Positions 1 through 8,522 of a stretch of DNA of 64,000 nt are shown here, in pieces. The notes below the pieces were generated by a model. That model ran no database searches and was not told the origin of the DNA. It saw nothing but the letters and a program-made list of their open reading frames with translations. A program made the translations under genes and the position numbers. Location of the stretch: the NCBI GenBank assembly GCA_028694105.1, contig JAQUUC010000006.1, positions 1 to 64,000 of the forward strand, given 5' to 3'. The number at the start of each line of letters is the position of its first letter. Positions within the stretch are counted from its first letter, which is position 1. The stretch is from Hespellia sp. GTDB taxonomy: Bacteria; Bacillota; Clostridia; Lachnospirales; Lachnospiraceae.

Positions 1-1272
1 ACCATTATACCCTATATTTTTGTTTGTAAATTTTATCCCATAGGATATATCTGAATATTTCTTCTTTTTTATCAGATTGTTCAGTGATATCGTTGCTCCA
101 TCATTTGCTTTTACTTCAACTGGAATCAGTGTTTTTGTATCTCGAACAAAAAAATCCATTTCCAACGTACTCTTTTCGTTTCTATAAAAGTATAAAGAAT
201 AGCCTTGTTTGTTTAGCATATCACCCACAATATTTTCATATATTGCACCTTTATAAGTATTAAAATTCTGATTATTCCTAAGATCCTCCTGCACTTCTTC
301 ATCTAAAGACCCAACCAAAAGCCCAGTATCAGCTAAATACATTTTGAAATTATTCGGATTATAATTCCCCTTCAGTGGCAATTCTGGTGATTCCATACAA
401 TAACAGATATTCACAATACCAGCATTTTCCAGCCATTCAACCACGCCAATATATTCCCGATTTCTTGCTCCGTGCGCTACTTTGGATATCTGAAATTTCT
501 TATTTTCACGTCCCAGAAAAACCGGAATCTTTCGAAACACACTAAGGATTCTCCCTTTATCTAATCCACCGGCATATTTCGTGATATCTTCCTCATAATC
601 TAAAAGCAATTGCTTTTGCATTGTAAGTGTTCTGCTATAATTGTTATTCGTAATAAATTGATTAACAACCGCCGGCATGCCACCAAGTATCATATACTCT
701 TGAAAGCACTTCATAAAAACATCCATTTGTGTTTTGGACAATGGTGTTATAGATAACATATTTTCCAGCAAATCATTGATATAACTTTCATTATATCCCT
801 TTGCCCATAAGTATTCTTCAAAATCCATCGAATGCATTTCATAATCTTCTTTGTAGCCCACACTATTCGACTCTATCTCATGATAATTTATTCCCATCAT
901 TGACCCAGAACATATTACATCATATCGCCCATCCAGTTGAAAGGATTTCAAACTAGTTGCGACGTTAATGCAATCTTGAATTTCATCAAAAAACAATAAT
1001 GTGTCACCTGGAATAAACAATAGTGAGGGATCTCGTAATGAAATGTTTTTTATAATTGTATCTACATCAAACCCATCATCAAATATACTTTTATATTGTT
1101 TCTGCAATGCAAAGTTTATTTCTACTATGTTTTTATAATTTTGTTTTGCAAACAATTCTATGGATGCAGTCTTTCCTATCTGTCTTGCGCCCTTCACAAT
1201 GAGCGGGTTTTTATTCTCTGTCTTTTTCCATTGCAGTAAATAATCGTCAATTTTTCTTCTTAACATTTCCAT
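1..1272 (-). CDS. AAA-family ATPase with DUF4143 domain (3' end outside window)
   Basis: The frame is open from an ATG at 1272 to the window edge (424 codons) with no stop, so the C-terminus is missing. A Shine-Dalgarno AGAGGTG precedes the ATG. I translated it directly: the N-terminus has a Walker A, GARQIGKT (about residues 28-35), and a Walker B ending LLFFDEIQ near residue 95. Later come a DUF4143-like segment (YLADTGLLVGSL) and a nuclease-like stretch (EMDFFVRD, then PVEVKA). This is the classic arrangement of ATP-binding proteins with an AAA domain plus DUF4143, often mobile or accessory genes whose substrate is unknown. It lies 58 bp downstream of the HAD gene on the same strand and could be co-transcribed. 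Family assignment is firm, function is not. Confidence 0.85.
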   Translation of the reverse strand, partial: MEMLRRKIDDYLLQWKKTENKNPLIVKGARQIGKTASIELFAKQNYKNIVEINFALQKQYKSIFDDGFDVDTIIKNISLRDPSLLFIPGDTLLFFDEIQDCINVATSLKSFQLDGRYDVICSGSMMGINYHEIESNSVGYKEDYEMHSMDFEEYLWAKGYNESYINDLLENMLSITPLSKTQMDVFMKCFQEYMILGGMPAVVNQFITNNNYSRTLTMQKQLLLDYEEDITKYAGGLDKGRILSVFRKIPVFLGRENKKFQISKVAHGARNREYIGVVEWLENAGIVNICYCMESPELPLKGNYNPNNFKMYLADTGLLVGSLDEEVQEDLRNNQNFNTYKGAIYENIVGDMLNKQGYSLYFYRNEKSTLEMDFFVRDTKTLIPVEVKANDGATISLNNLIKKKKYSDISYGIKFTNKNIGYNG

Positions 1273-1330
1273 GATATCACCTCTCATCAGTTAGGATATC
1301 ACATTTTTCCAGCTCATTCAATCTCAATTA

Positions 1331-1963
1331 TCACATTTCCACCTGAAAGAAATCGGGACAAATCGCAGCGCAGTATGGGCGAATCTCCGGCGATGGCTCT
1401 ATGAGATCCGGAATCATGATCACGATACAGCCTGCCGCATTTCCCGCTCTCACTCCGTTCTCGCTGTCTTCAAAGACGAGACAGTCTTCCGGTCTGCACC
1501 CAATTTTCTGTGCCGCATAAAGGAAAATATCCGGAGCTGGCTTTCCATGTTCCACCTGTGAAGAGCTGACAACCTCATCAAAGTAATCATCCATCTTCGC
1601 ATTTTGAAGATTTGCTTCAATCTGTGGCTTCAGACTGCTGCTTGCGACCGCCATCTTAAGACCCTTTTCTCTGAATAATTCCAGAATCTCATATACACCC
1701 GGCTTCACAGGTACTTGTGCCGCCAGTTTGTTTCGAACCCGCTGCATGCACTCCGTCACAATCTCTGTTCCGTCCTGCACATGATAATGTGCTTCCACCA
1801 CATGACGCATATGCTCGCCATAACTGCCCGAAATTGCCTTTAAATAATCTGCCCCAAGTTCAACATTTCGCTCCGCGGCAATTTCATGCCAGGTTTCCTG
1901 GTAGACCCGCTCTGTATCGAACAGAACTCCGTCCATATCAAATATTGCTCCCTTATATTTCAT
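1331..1963 (-). CDS. HAD-superfamily hydrolase, beta-phosphoglucomutase-like
   Basis: A 210-residue protein with all HAD motifs: FDMDGVLFD at residues 8-16 (nucleophile D9, acid/base D11), an SSS motif II in the middle, the lysine of HGKPAPDIF, and the acidic motif VFEDSENGV. The cap lies between motifs I and II as in subclass I phosphatases and beta-phosphoglucomutases. Length fits the family. Its ATG overlaps the end of the GPH transporter by 11 bp, so the two are translationally coupled. As last gene of the SDR-kinase-transporter operon it probably dephosphorylates or interconverts a sugar phosphate made by that pathway. Substrate cannot be read from sequence. Confidence 0.85.
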   Translation of the reverse strand: MKYKGAIFDMDGVLFDTERVYQETWHEIAAERNVELGADYLKAISGSYGEHMRHVVEAHYHVQDGTEIVTECMQRVRNKLAAQVPVKPGVYEILELFREKGLKMAVASSSLKPQIEANLQNAKMDDYFDEVVSSSQVEHGKPAPDIFLYAAQKIGCRPEDCLVFEDSENGVRAGNAAGCIVIMIPDLIEPSPEIRPYCAAICPDFFQVEM

Positions 1964-3290
1964 TCTCGATCTTTTTCCTCCGGTCTTCTAATTCCATTGT
2001 CATCTCTTCTCTTACTCCATCCAGTTTATAAAAATGGGTGAGTACTGCAATTAATATACATAATATAATAGGAATCCAGATAAAGCAAACCTCGATATAG
2101 GACAACGCTTTTTCTGTCTGCACTGCATTTGCAACGTAACCTCCATTTTTCAGGACTACACCGATGACAAAACTTGTCAGCCCCATTCCGCCTTTTACAA
2201 AGAAACCCTGAAACGCTGCAATCAGACCTGCTACGCTTGCATTTTTCTTATACTCTGAATAGTCAATGACATCTGGCTGCATGGAGAAGGTAATTCCAAA
2301 TACCCCATAGATTCCAAGTCCGGTAATCACAAGTCCAATGAGCAGACACGCCGCCGAATTGCGTCCGATGTATAATACCATATCACCAATGACATATAAA
2401 ATAATACTAAAGAACATCAGATTCTTTTTGCTGAATTTCTTCTCAAGCGATGGAAGTAACAGCAGCATCGGAAGACCGGAAAGAATTCCTAAAATACCTA
2501 CCAGAGATAACCAGTCCGTCCTTCCCAGATTATATTTAAAGTAGTAGATTACCGTGGTGCTTCTAACTACATACAGTGAAAAATAGAATAAATTCAAAAA
2601 AAACAAAATCCATGCCTGTCCAGTTAAACCTTTAAAATCATCCTTCAGTGAACAATGCTTCTGATGAATGGTTGGAGGCACCACTTCCTTGGTGCTGGCA
2701 AATGTCAGGAAGAAAATGAACATGGCCGCAATCCCGTAGATGGACATTGTAATCAAATATCCTCTCGCCTCATTTCCTCTTCCAAAGAACTGCACCAGAG
2801 GAGCGGTAATCGTCATGACGATCGCTGTTCCCGCCATCGCACAGATCATTCTGGTAGATACCAGAACATCTCTTTCATGAATATCTGAGGTCAGTCTAGG
2901 AACAATCGTGTTGAGTGGAATATTTACGACTGTGTAGGCGGTACAAAGCAGACAATATGTAACGTACGCCCAGACTATTTTTCCTCCGCTTCCCAGATTT
3001 GGAATTAAAAATGTCAGGATTGTAAAGACTGCAAAGGGAACTGCTCCAAATAAAAAGTACGGTCGTCCCTGGCCCCATCTGGTATGTGTCCGATCCACGA
3101 TCAATCCCATCCCCGTGTCAGTCAGTGCATCAATAAATTTTGTGACCAGCATCATTGTTCCTGCTGCCGCTGCCGTAATTCCAAATACATCTGTATAAAA
3201 TACCATCAGATAGGAAGCCATTGTACTAAAAACCAGATTGCATCCAAGATCCCCAATTCCATATCCAATACGTTTTCTCCATTTTTCCAT
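1953..3290 (-). CDS. GPH-family (MelB-like) sugar/polyol:cation symporter
   Basis: A 445-residue membrane protein starting MEKWRKRIGYGIGDLG, the usual N-terminus of glycoside-pentoside-hexuronide symporters. About twelve hydrophobic segments follow, and the charged loop DRTHTRWGQGRPYFL after TM2 is a GPH hallmark. A ribosome site AAAGAGG precedes the ATG. It lies 17 bp after the FGGY kinase and overlaps the HAD gene, so it is the transport step of this operon. By context the substrate is a sugar alcohol or ketose (inference). Confidence 0.88.
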   Translation of the reverse strand: MEKWRKRIGYGIGDLGCNLVFSTMASYLMVFYTDVFGITAAAAGTMMLVTKFIDALTDTGMGLIVDRTHTRWGQGRPYFLFGAVPFAVFTILTFLIPNLGSGGKIVWAYVTYCLLCTAYTVVNIPLNTIVPRLTSDIHERDVLVSTRMICAMAGTAIVMTITAPLVQFFGRGNEARGYLITMSIYGIAAMFIFFLTFASTKEVVPPTIHQKHCSLKDDFKGLTGQAWILFFLNLFYFSLYVVRSTTVIYYFKYNLGRTDWLSLVGILGILSGLPMLLLLPSLEKKFSKKNLMFFSIILYVIGDMVLYIGRNSAACLLIGLVITGLGIYGVFGITFSMQPDVIDYSEYKKNASVAGLIAAFQGFFVKGGMGLTSFVIGVVLKNGGYVANAVQTEKALSYIEVCFIWIPIILCILIAVLTHFYKLDGVREEMTMELEDRRKKIENEI

Positions 3291-3307
3291 TTGCTACCTC
3301 TTTCTCC

Positions 3308-4903
3308 TTACCAATCCATTGCTTCAATTGCCGACTGTTCAATGACAAGTCCTGATTTGTAGTGTTCCATAAACGTGTGAAATCCTTTGACATCTGCTTC
3401 ATACGGCGCGATTGTCTCACCGGAGAGTTCTTTAAAAATTCTGTTTTCCAGATACTCTTCCAGTTTTTCATCCGGATGCTTTGCAACCAGAAATGCTGCC
3501 AGAAGGGCAATTCCCCATGCACCGCCTTCGCTTGCTGTATCCATGACTGTGACCGGAGCATTGACTGCAGCGGCCAGATAACGCTGACCCACGCCCTTTG
3601 TCTTAAAAAATCCACCGTGTCCCGTAATTCGTTCTACTTTTACCTTTTCATCCTCCATCAGGATATCAAGTCCGAGCTTCACTGCGCCTAAGGATGTATA
3701 TAAATGTACCTTCATAAAGTTTGCCAGACTGAATCTGCTCTCTGCTGTTCTAAGGAATGCCAGACGGCCTTCATTAATCATGGTAATGTTCTCTCCGGAG
3801 TAATAGCCATATGCGAGAAGCCCGCCGCAGTCTGTGTCCCCCTCCAGGGCCTTTGTATACAGCTTACCGAACAGTTCACCCTGATCTGTCTTTATTCCCA
3901 TCATTTCCGCAAATTCACCAAACAGCGAAACCCATGCGTTCAGATCCGAGGTTCCATTATTTGCATGTGACATTGCACATGGAAATCCGGTCGGTGTCGT
4001 GACCATATCAATCTCCCGGTAAACCTTACTCAGCTGCTTTTCCAATACAATCATTGCAAATGTACTGGTTCCTGCCGATACGTTTCCTGTCCCCGGTGCA
4101 ACAGAATTGGTTGCCACCATTCCGGTTCCCGCATCACCTTCCGGTGCACACAATGGGATTCCCGGCTGCAATTGTCCGCTCTCATCCAGAAATGCTGCGC
4201 CCTCTTTTGTCAATGTCCCTGCATTTTCACCTGCCACCAGTACTTTCGGAAAAAGATCCTCTACGTTCCATGAATATCCATATGGTTTTATCAGAGTGTT
4301 GAATTTGTTCATCATTTCCGCATTATAATCATTTTTTTCTGAATCAATCGGAAACATTCCTGCTGCATCTCCGACTCCGATGACACGTTCACCGGTAAGC
4401 TTTAGATGAATATATGCGCTCAGAGTAGACACGAAATCTAAATCCTTTACATGCTCTTCTCTGTCTAAGATTCTCTGATAAAGATGTGCCGCCGTCCAAC
4501 GCAGTGGAATGTTGAATTCTAACAGTTCTGTGAGTTCATCTGCCGCCTGCTGTGTATTGGTATTACGCCAAGTCTGGAACGGTGCAATCTGTTCTCCCTC
4601 TTTATTCAGTGCCATGTATCCGTGCATCATTGCACTGATTCCAAGTGCTCCGATGGTCGTAAGCTTCATATTGTATGTTTCCTCTACATTCTCCCTCAGA
4701 GAACTGTAGCATCCACGCACACCCTTATGAATTTCATCCAGACTGTAGGTCCAGACATTGTCAACAAAAGAGTTTTCCCAGTCATATATTCCGACAGCGA
4801 GAACATTTCCTTTTAAATCAACGAGTACTCCTTTGATTCTAGTCGAACCAAGTTCAATTCCCAATGCTGTTTTTCCATTTACAATTGCTTCTTTTCTATT
4901 CAT
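3308..4903 (-). CDS. FGGY-family carbohydrate kinase
   Basis: I place the start at the ATG at 4903, behind AGAAAGGG, giving 531 residues; the frame stays open upstream but without supporting signals. The N-terminal phosphate-binding segment GIELGSTRIKGVLVD and the C-terminal signature region around GHGGFFKTKGVGQRYL and SEGGAWGIALLA identify an FGGY sugar kinase with two actin-like domains. Length is that of xylulokinase/ribulokinase relatives. It follows the dehydrogenase and precedes the symporter, so the likely role is ATP-dependent phosphorylation of the ketose the dehydrogenase makes. Whether that is xylulose, ribulose or another ketose cannot be told. Confidence 0.88.
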   Translation of the reverse strand: MNRKEAIVNGKTALGIELGSTRIKGVLVDLKGNVLAVGIYDWENSFVDNVWTYSLDEIHKGVRGCYSSLRENVEETYNMKLTTIGALGISAMMHGYMALNKEGEQIAPFQTWRNTNTQQAADELTELLEFNIPLRWTAAHLYQRILDREEHVKDLDFVSTLSAYIHLKLTGERVIGVGDAAGMFPIDSEKNDYNAEMMNKFNTLIKPYGYSWNVEDLFPKVLVAGENAGTLTKEGAAFLDESGQLQPGIPLCAPEGDAGTGMVATNSVAPGTGNVSAGTSTFAMIVLEKQLSKVYREIDMVTTPTGFPCAMSHANNGTSDLNAWVSLFGEFAEMMGIKTDQGELFGKLYTKALEGDTDCGGLLAYGYYSGENITMINEGRLAFLRTAESRFSLANFMKVHLYTSLGAVKLGLDILMEDEKVKVERITGHGGFFKTKGVGQRYLAAAVNAPVTVMDTASEGGAWGIALLAAFLVAKHPDEKLEEYLENRIFKELSGETIAPYEADVKGFHTFMEHYKSGLVIEQSAIEAMDW

Positions 4904-4938
4904 TTGGTCCCTTTCTTTTATTACATCAGATAAAATAT

Positions 4939-4967
4939 ATCGGAGCAGTTTCTCCAGCTGCCCCGAT
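4939..4967 (-). other. Intergenic hairpin between dehydrogenase and kinase
   Basis: On the minus strand ATCGGGGCAG pairs with CTGCTCCGAT over 10 bp (one G-U) with a 9-nt loop. It sits in the 103-bp gap inside the operon. The bases after it are AT-rich rather than a clean T run, so it is more likely an mRNA processing or stability element, or a leaky terminator, that sets the dehydrogenase:kinase ratio. Confidence 0.5.
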
Positions 4968-5006
4968 CCGTCTTTTTGTTCCGGTAAGTTGATACACGAT
5001 ATGTAA

Positions 5007-5783
5007 TTAGAAGCACGTAAATGCGCCATCAATCGTGAAATCCGATCCAGTTGTAAAGGTACTTGTGTCCCCTGCAAGGTATACACAGATTGACTCCAGT
5101 TCTTCCGGTTTTCCCATTCTTCCCATTGGAGCCATCTCATTCCACTGTTCAATCAACGGAATTAATGTAGGAGAATTCAATGTCAGTTCTGTTCCGATGT
5201 ATCCCGGGCTGATGCTGTTAACGCGAACGCCTCTCTTTGCCCACTCGATTGCCAATGACTTGGTCAATTGAATGACTGCCGCCTTCGAAGCATTGTATGC
5301 ACATTGTGGCTGCGGAACATTTACAATATGTGCTGACATAGAAGCTGTGTTAATGATGGAACCACCACCGTTTGCAAGCATGTACTTTCCAGCGGCAATA
5401 TCGGTCAGGAATATTCCATTCAGATTAATATTGATTACCTTCGACCACTGCTCATAAGTCATCTCTTCTGCCGGTGCGTTGATGCAGATTCCTGCGTTGT
5501 TGTGACAAAAATCGAGTCCGCCAAGCTCTGCTACCACCTGCTCTACCATTGCATCTACCTGATCTTTGTCCGTGCAATCTGTTTTAATTGCAATTACTTT
5601 TCTTCCGGTTTTTTCTGCCAGCTCTTTTGCTGTCTTCTGTGCTTCCTCAAAATCAAGATCTACGATAGCGACATCCGCACCTGCCTCCGCAAATGCAGTT
5701 GCAGTGCATTTTCCGATTCCTCTTGCTGCTCCTGTTACAAATCCTTTTTTTCCGTCCATTTTCATTTTTTCAATAATACCCAT
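5007..5783 (-). CDS. SDR-family NAD(P)-dependent oxidoreductase, polyol dehydrogenase-like
   Basis: The start at 5783 follows an AGGAG site, giving 258 residues. The cofactor motif TGAARGIG is at 17-24, NNAG near 95, and the catalytic Ser150, Tyr163 and Lys167 (YNASK) are in place. A short-chain dehydrogenase/reductase fold is certain. The stretch SAHIVNVPQPQ before the catalytic tyrosine recalls mannitol/arabinitol 2-dehydrogenases from memory. First gene of the operon with an FGGY kinase and a GPH symporter: oxidation of an imported sugar alcohol to a ketose is the natural reading (inference). Expression is probably controlled by the divergent ROK regulator. Confidence 0.88.
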   Translation of the reverse strand: MGIIEKMKMDGKKGFVTGAARGIGKCTATAFAEAGADVAIVDLDFEEAQKTAKELAEKTGRKVIAIKTDCTDKDQVDAMVEQVVAELGGLDFCHNNAGICINAPAEEMTYEQWSKVININLNGIFLTDIAAGKYMLANGGGSIINTASMSAHIVNVPQPQCAYNASKAAVIQLTKSLAIEWAKRGVRVNSISPGYIGTELTLNSPTLIPLIEQWNEMAPMGRMGKPEELESICVYLAGDTSTFTTGSDFTIDGAFTCF

Positions 5784-5845
5784 TTTGTTCTCCTCTTTCT
5801 TTGAATTTTTGATTTTGTTTTCTTTGAAATACATTTTGCATTTTT

Positions 5846-5862
5846 ATTTTGTAAAATGATTT
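5846..5862. promoter_or_regulatory. Operator copy 1 for the ROK regulator (predicted)
   Basis: ATTTTGTAAAATGATTT is the exact reverse complement of the 17 bp at 5997-6013. It lies just downstream of the predicted start point of the dehydrogenase promoter (-10 at 5879-5884), a position typical for repression. Confidence 0.7.
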
Positions 5863-5878
5863 ATCAAATTGTAGTTAC

Positions 5879-5907
5879 ATAATAACCTTAAAATGCCCTT
5901 TCGTCAA
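5879..5907 (-). promoter_or_regulatory. Promoter of the SDR-kinase-symporter operon
   Basis: On the minus strand a -35 TTGACG (5907-5902) and a -10 TATTAT (5884-5879) are separated by exactly 17 bp. The start point would fall near 5872, next to operator copy 1. Confidence 0.75.
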
Positions 5908-5976
5908 TTCGCAATATTTCCTAATAAATTATCTATTTTTTTGTATAAATATCACAATGGTTTTCTGCTTTTATCT

Positions 5977-5986
5977 GTGATATGAT
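5977..5986 (+). promoter_or_regulatory. Extended -10 of the ROK regulator gene
   Basis: TGATATGAT is an extended -10 (TGN then TATGAT at 5981-5986). No good -35 lies 17 bp upstream. The predicted start point falls at operator copy 2, which would allow autoregulation. Confidence 0.4.
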
Positions 5987-5996
5987 GAAATTTACA

Positions 5997-6013
5997 AAAT
6001 CATTTTACAAAAT
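5997..6013. promoter_or_regulatory. Operator copy 2 for the ROK regulator (predicted)
   Basis: AAATCATTTTACAAAAT is the inverted, identical partner of 5846-5862. A partial extra half (TTTACAAAAT) starts at 5991, just 5' of it. It lies between the promoter and the ATG of the ROK gene. Confidence 0.7.
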
Positions 6014-6026
6014 GGAGCGTTTTAAC

Positions 6027-7172
6027 ATGAAGAACAGTATTACACCGAATCAGATCAAACAAAATAATCGAAATCTGATTTATCATTATATATATCAGCA
6101 CAGGAAAGTTTCTCAGCAGGATATCTGCTACAATCTTCGCCTGAGCCGACCTACCGTCACAACGAACCTGTCCACACTGGAACAGGATGGATTAATTGAA
6201 AAAAACGGACAGATCAATACGGATTATGTCGGAAGAAAGGCTGCCGCCTATTCCATCGTTCCTAACCGCAGAGTCAGTATTGGTGTTGAGATTTTAGTAA
6301 ATGAAGTGAAGATCATCTTCGTCAATTTATATGGTCAGAAGATAGATCGTCTTGTATTTGCGATTGATTTCGCAAAAGAAGAATTTTATTTTAAAACAGT
6401 TAGTGATAAGATTTTGGAATTTAAGAATAAACTGAATATCAATGATGAACAGATTTTGGGGATTGGTTTTGCGATGCAGGGATTGGTTTCTCCTGACAGA
6501 CAGACAATTATCTACGGTAAGATCCTCTCATGCACCGGGCTCTCCATTGAGGAATTCACCCGGTATCTTCCATATACCTGCTATTTCCTCCATGATGCGG
6601 AATGTGCCGCCATCTCGGAAATGTGGGTATCGCCTGAGCTGAAGAATGCTTTCTATCTTTCTATTAGTAATCATCTGGGTGCCGCAGTGATCAGTAACGG
6701 TGAGATTCTCTCCGGAATGCACGGGCACAATGCTACGATTGAACACATCCAGATGGATCCGGATGGCGACTTATGCTACTGTGGTAAAAAGGGATGTATG
6801 GAGACACTTTGTTCCTTAAATGTTCTGCTGTCCAAAGAGGAGTCTCTGGAGGATTTCTTCACACATCTCAGACAGCAGGAAGAGGCTTATCAGATGCGCT
6901 GGGAACAGTTCCTTGTGCAGCTTGCCAAAGCCATCAATATGCTTCATTTAATTCATGATACAGACTATATTCTTGGCGGATACCTTGCGCCTTACCTTCA
7001 TGCGGAAGATCTGAGCTTTCTGCATCAGGAGATTGCCCATATGACATCGTTCACTGAGACGCCGGATTTTCTGCTGATCAGCAAGATGCCTAAGCATAAC
7101 ATTACCATAGGGGCCGCGCTGCCTTTCATCCAGACATTTTTGGATAACGGTACACTGGCATTGGATATTTGA
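6027..7172 (+). CDS. ROK-family transcriptional regulator (XylR/NagC type)
   Basis: The ATG at 6027 is chosen because GGAG lies 9 bp upstream; upstream in-frame ATGs at 5982 and 6012 lack such a site. The product has 381 residues. A winged helix-turn-helix at about 15-65 contains VSQQDICYNLRLSRPTVTTN. A ROK sugar-binding domain follows, with the zinc motif CYCGKKGCMETLCS. A degenerate ATP-binding/kinase site is usual for ROK repressors. It is divergent from the polyol operon, and paired identical operators flank the control region, so it is most likely that operon's repressor, released by its sugar. Confidence 0.88.
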   Translation: MKNSITPNQIKQNNRNLIYHYIYQHRKVSQQDICYNLRLSRPTVTTNLSTLEQDGLIEKNGQINTDYVGRKAAAYSIVPNRRVSIGVEILVNEVKIIFVNLYGQKIDRLVFAIDFAKEEFYFKTVSDKILEFKNKLNINDEQILGIGFAMQGLVSPDRQTIIYGKILSCTGLSIEEFTRYLPYTCYFLHDAECAAISEMWVSPELKNAFYLSISNHLGAAVISNGEILSGMHGHNATIEHIQMDPDGDLCYCGKKGCMETLCSLNVLLSKEESLEDFFTHLRQQEEAYQMRWEQFLVQLAKAINMLHLIHDTDYILGGYLAPYLHAEDLSFLHQEIAHMTSFTETPDFLLISKMPKHNITIGAALPFIQTFLDNGTLALDI

Positions 7173-7191
7173 TTCACGACTCGCTCGCCGT

Positions 7192-7247
7192 AAAAAAAGA
7201 AAGCTATCTATTGGCAGATGTGCCAAGAAATAGCTTTCCTTTTTCTT
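7192..7247. terminator. Bidirectional intrinsic terminator
   Basis: GAAAGCTAT (7199-7207) pairs with ATAGCTTTC (7230-7238), with an inner TTGGCA/TGCCAA stem. An A run precedes it and a T-rich run follows, so it can end both the ROK gene (+) and the Rpn gene (-), which converge here. Confidence 0.8.
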
Positions 7248-7251
7248 ACTG

Positions 7252-8208
7252 TTATAAATATTTTTTAACCGCAGTCTTTGGGATTGCATATCGCTTCACA
7301 ACAGTCTCGATAATACTGCCTTCCGGGATGTTATATTCTCTCAGACTTTCCACCAATGCTGCAATTCCATGCTCTTTTTCCTGATTAATTCCTTTACTAA
7401 TCCCCTGACTAATTCCCTCTCGGGTCATTCGCTCTGCAAATTCACACATCGAAATCTCGTCTCCCTTCTCTACCGCTTCGATAATCTCATCTTCTATCTC
7501 CTGATAACGCTTATCTCCTGTAAATACTTCTAACATCTTAAGCACTGCTTCTACATGATTCAATTTTCTTCTTGACGGTCGATAACTTTTATTTTTCCTA
7601 TTCGCAAAGAAATCCGCCACCTCACGGAAGTCACTCGTCAGATTTTTTCTCATCTTCTTAGGAATATGCGCCACATCAATCAGATGCATCTTATAATTCT
7701 GCGCATATATCGCAAATTCCTCATTTTCCTTATTGAATAATTCTTTGAGCGTTTTCTTTTTTGACCATTTTTTATCGCCGAAATAGAGCACCGCTGTTAT
7801 AATCGGATAACGATTACTCCCCGTACTTATCTGATTTCGATAAGATGCATAATCATATCCCATAACCCGGATTACCATATCCTCATCCTGATCTGTCTGA
7901 TTGTCAATTCCAACCAAAGAAATTATCGTTCCTAAATCCTGTACATACTTCGTAGTATCCCGTCGCTGTTCCCTAAAAGACCTGCCATTTTCTGCCTTGT
8001 AAATAGATTCCGTTGGTCCCTGAAGCAGATTTTTGGGGTCTATCAGCACCTTCCGAAACACAAGGACATTAAATATATCCGCAAAAACATCGGGATATTC
8101 CTCCAGATACTTTCCCGCATGGTCCTTGGCATGATGTTCGGGCTGAATCAAGTCAACGACTGAACGTCCATCACCCGACATCTGTACATGTTCTTTACCT
8201 ACTGCCAT
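7252..8208 (-). CDS. Rpn-family PD-(D/E)XK nuclease/putative transposase
   Basis: A 318-residue protein preceded by AAGGAGG. The N-terminal region with YPDVFADIFNVLVF, a central part with YPIITAVLYFG, and a C-terminal tail with the repeated GISQGISKGI motif are typical of the Rpn (recombination-promoting nuclease/putative transposase) family common in Lachnospiraceae. Such proteins carry a PD-(D/E)XK nuclease core. No terminal inverted repeats or target duplications are visible, so it is a lone gene rather than an insertion sequence. Its function in this host is unknown. Confidence 0.78.
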   Translation of the reverse strand: MAVGKEHVQMSGDGRSVVDLIQPEHHAKDHAGKYLEEYPDVFADIFNVLVFRKVLIDPKNLLQGPTESIYKAENGRSFREQRRDTTKYVQDLGTIISLVGIDNQTDQDEDMVIRVMGYDYASYRNQISTGSNRYPIITAVLYFGDKKWSKKKTLKELFNKENEEFAIYAQNYKMHLIDVAHIPKKMRKNLTSDFREVADFFANRKNKSYRPSRRKLNHVEAVLKMLEVFTGDKRYQEIEDEIIEAVEKGDEISMCEFAERMTREGISQGISKGINQEKEHGIAALVESLREYNIPEGSIIETVVKRYAIPKTAVKKYL

Positions 8209-8480
8209 GTATACCTCCTTATTAAATTTTTCAGGAGGTCTCTGACTCGAAAACTCCTGCCGTAAAATGTGATTAAAAGCAAGAATTTTCTGAATATATA
8301 ATGTGTAAACACATAGATGCCATTACATGGCTAAGATGCAAATCATTGAATATGACCTGCTATTGAAATCTGCTTTGCATATATCATACTGCATATCCTT
8401 GAATTTTTCAAGCAATATTAAAAATATAATTCAAATACTTTTGATATCATTCGAAATACTGTCTCCATTTTTTTAAAAAA
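8209..8480. other. Non-coding gap with Rpn leader
   Basis: No open frame worth calling. Next to the Rpn start there is a hairpin, CAGGAG (8232-8237) with CTCCTG (8254-8259), in the presumed 5' leader, and AT-rich sequence likely to hold the Rpn promoter. No consensus promoter stands out. Confidence 0.5.
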
Positions 8481-8519
8481 GAAATCAATCAGTCGCAGAC
8501 AGCGTTCCTGATTGATTTC
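8475..8519 (-). terminator. Intrinsic terminator after the second ROK gene
   Basis: GAAATCAATCAG (8481-8492) and CTGATTGATTTC (8508-8519) form a perfect 12-bp stem immediately after the stop at 8523. A run of six A on the plus strand (T on the minus strand) follows the stem. Confidence 0.88.
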
Positions 8520-8522
8520 TTT

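Noticed and set aside
7252-8208. Rpn gene as part of an insertion sequence
   Set aside because: No terminal inverted repeats or target duplications are visible around it.
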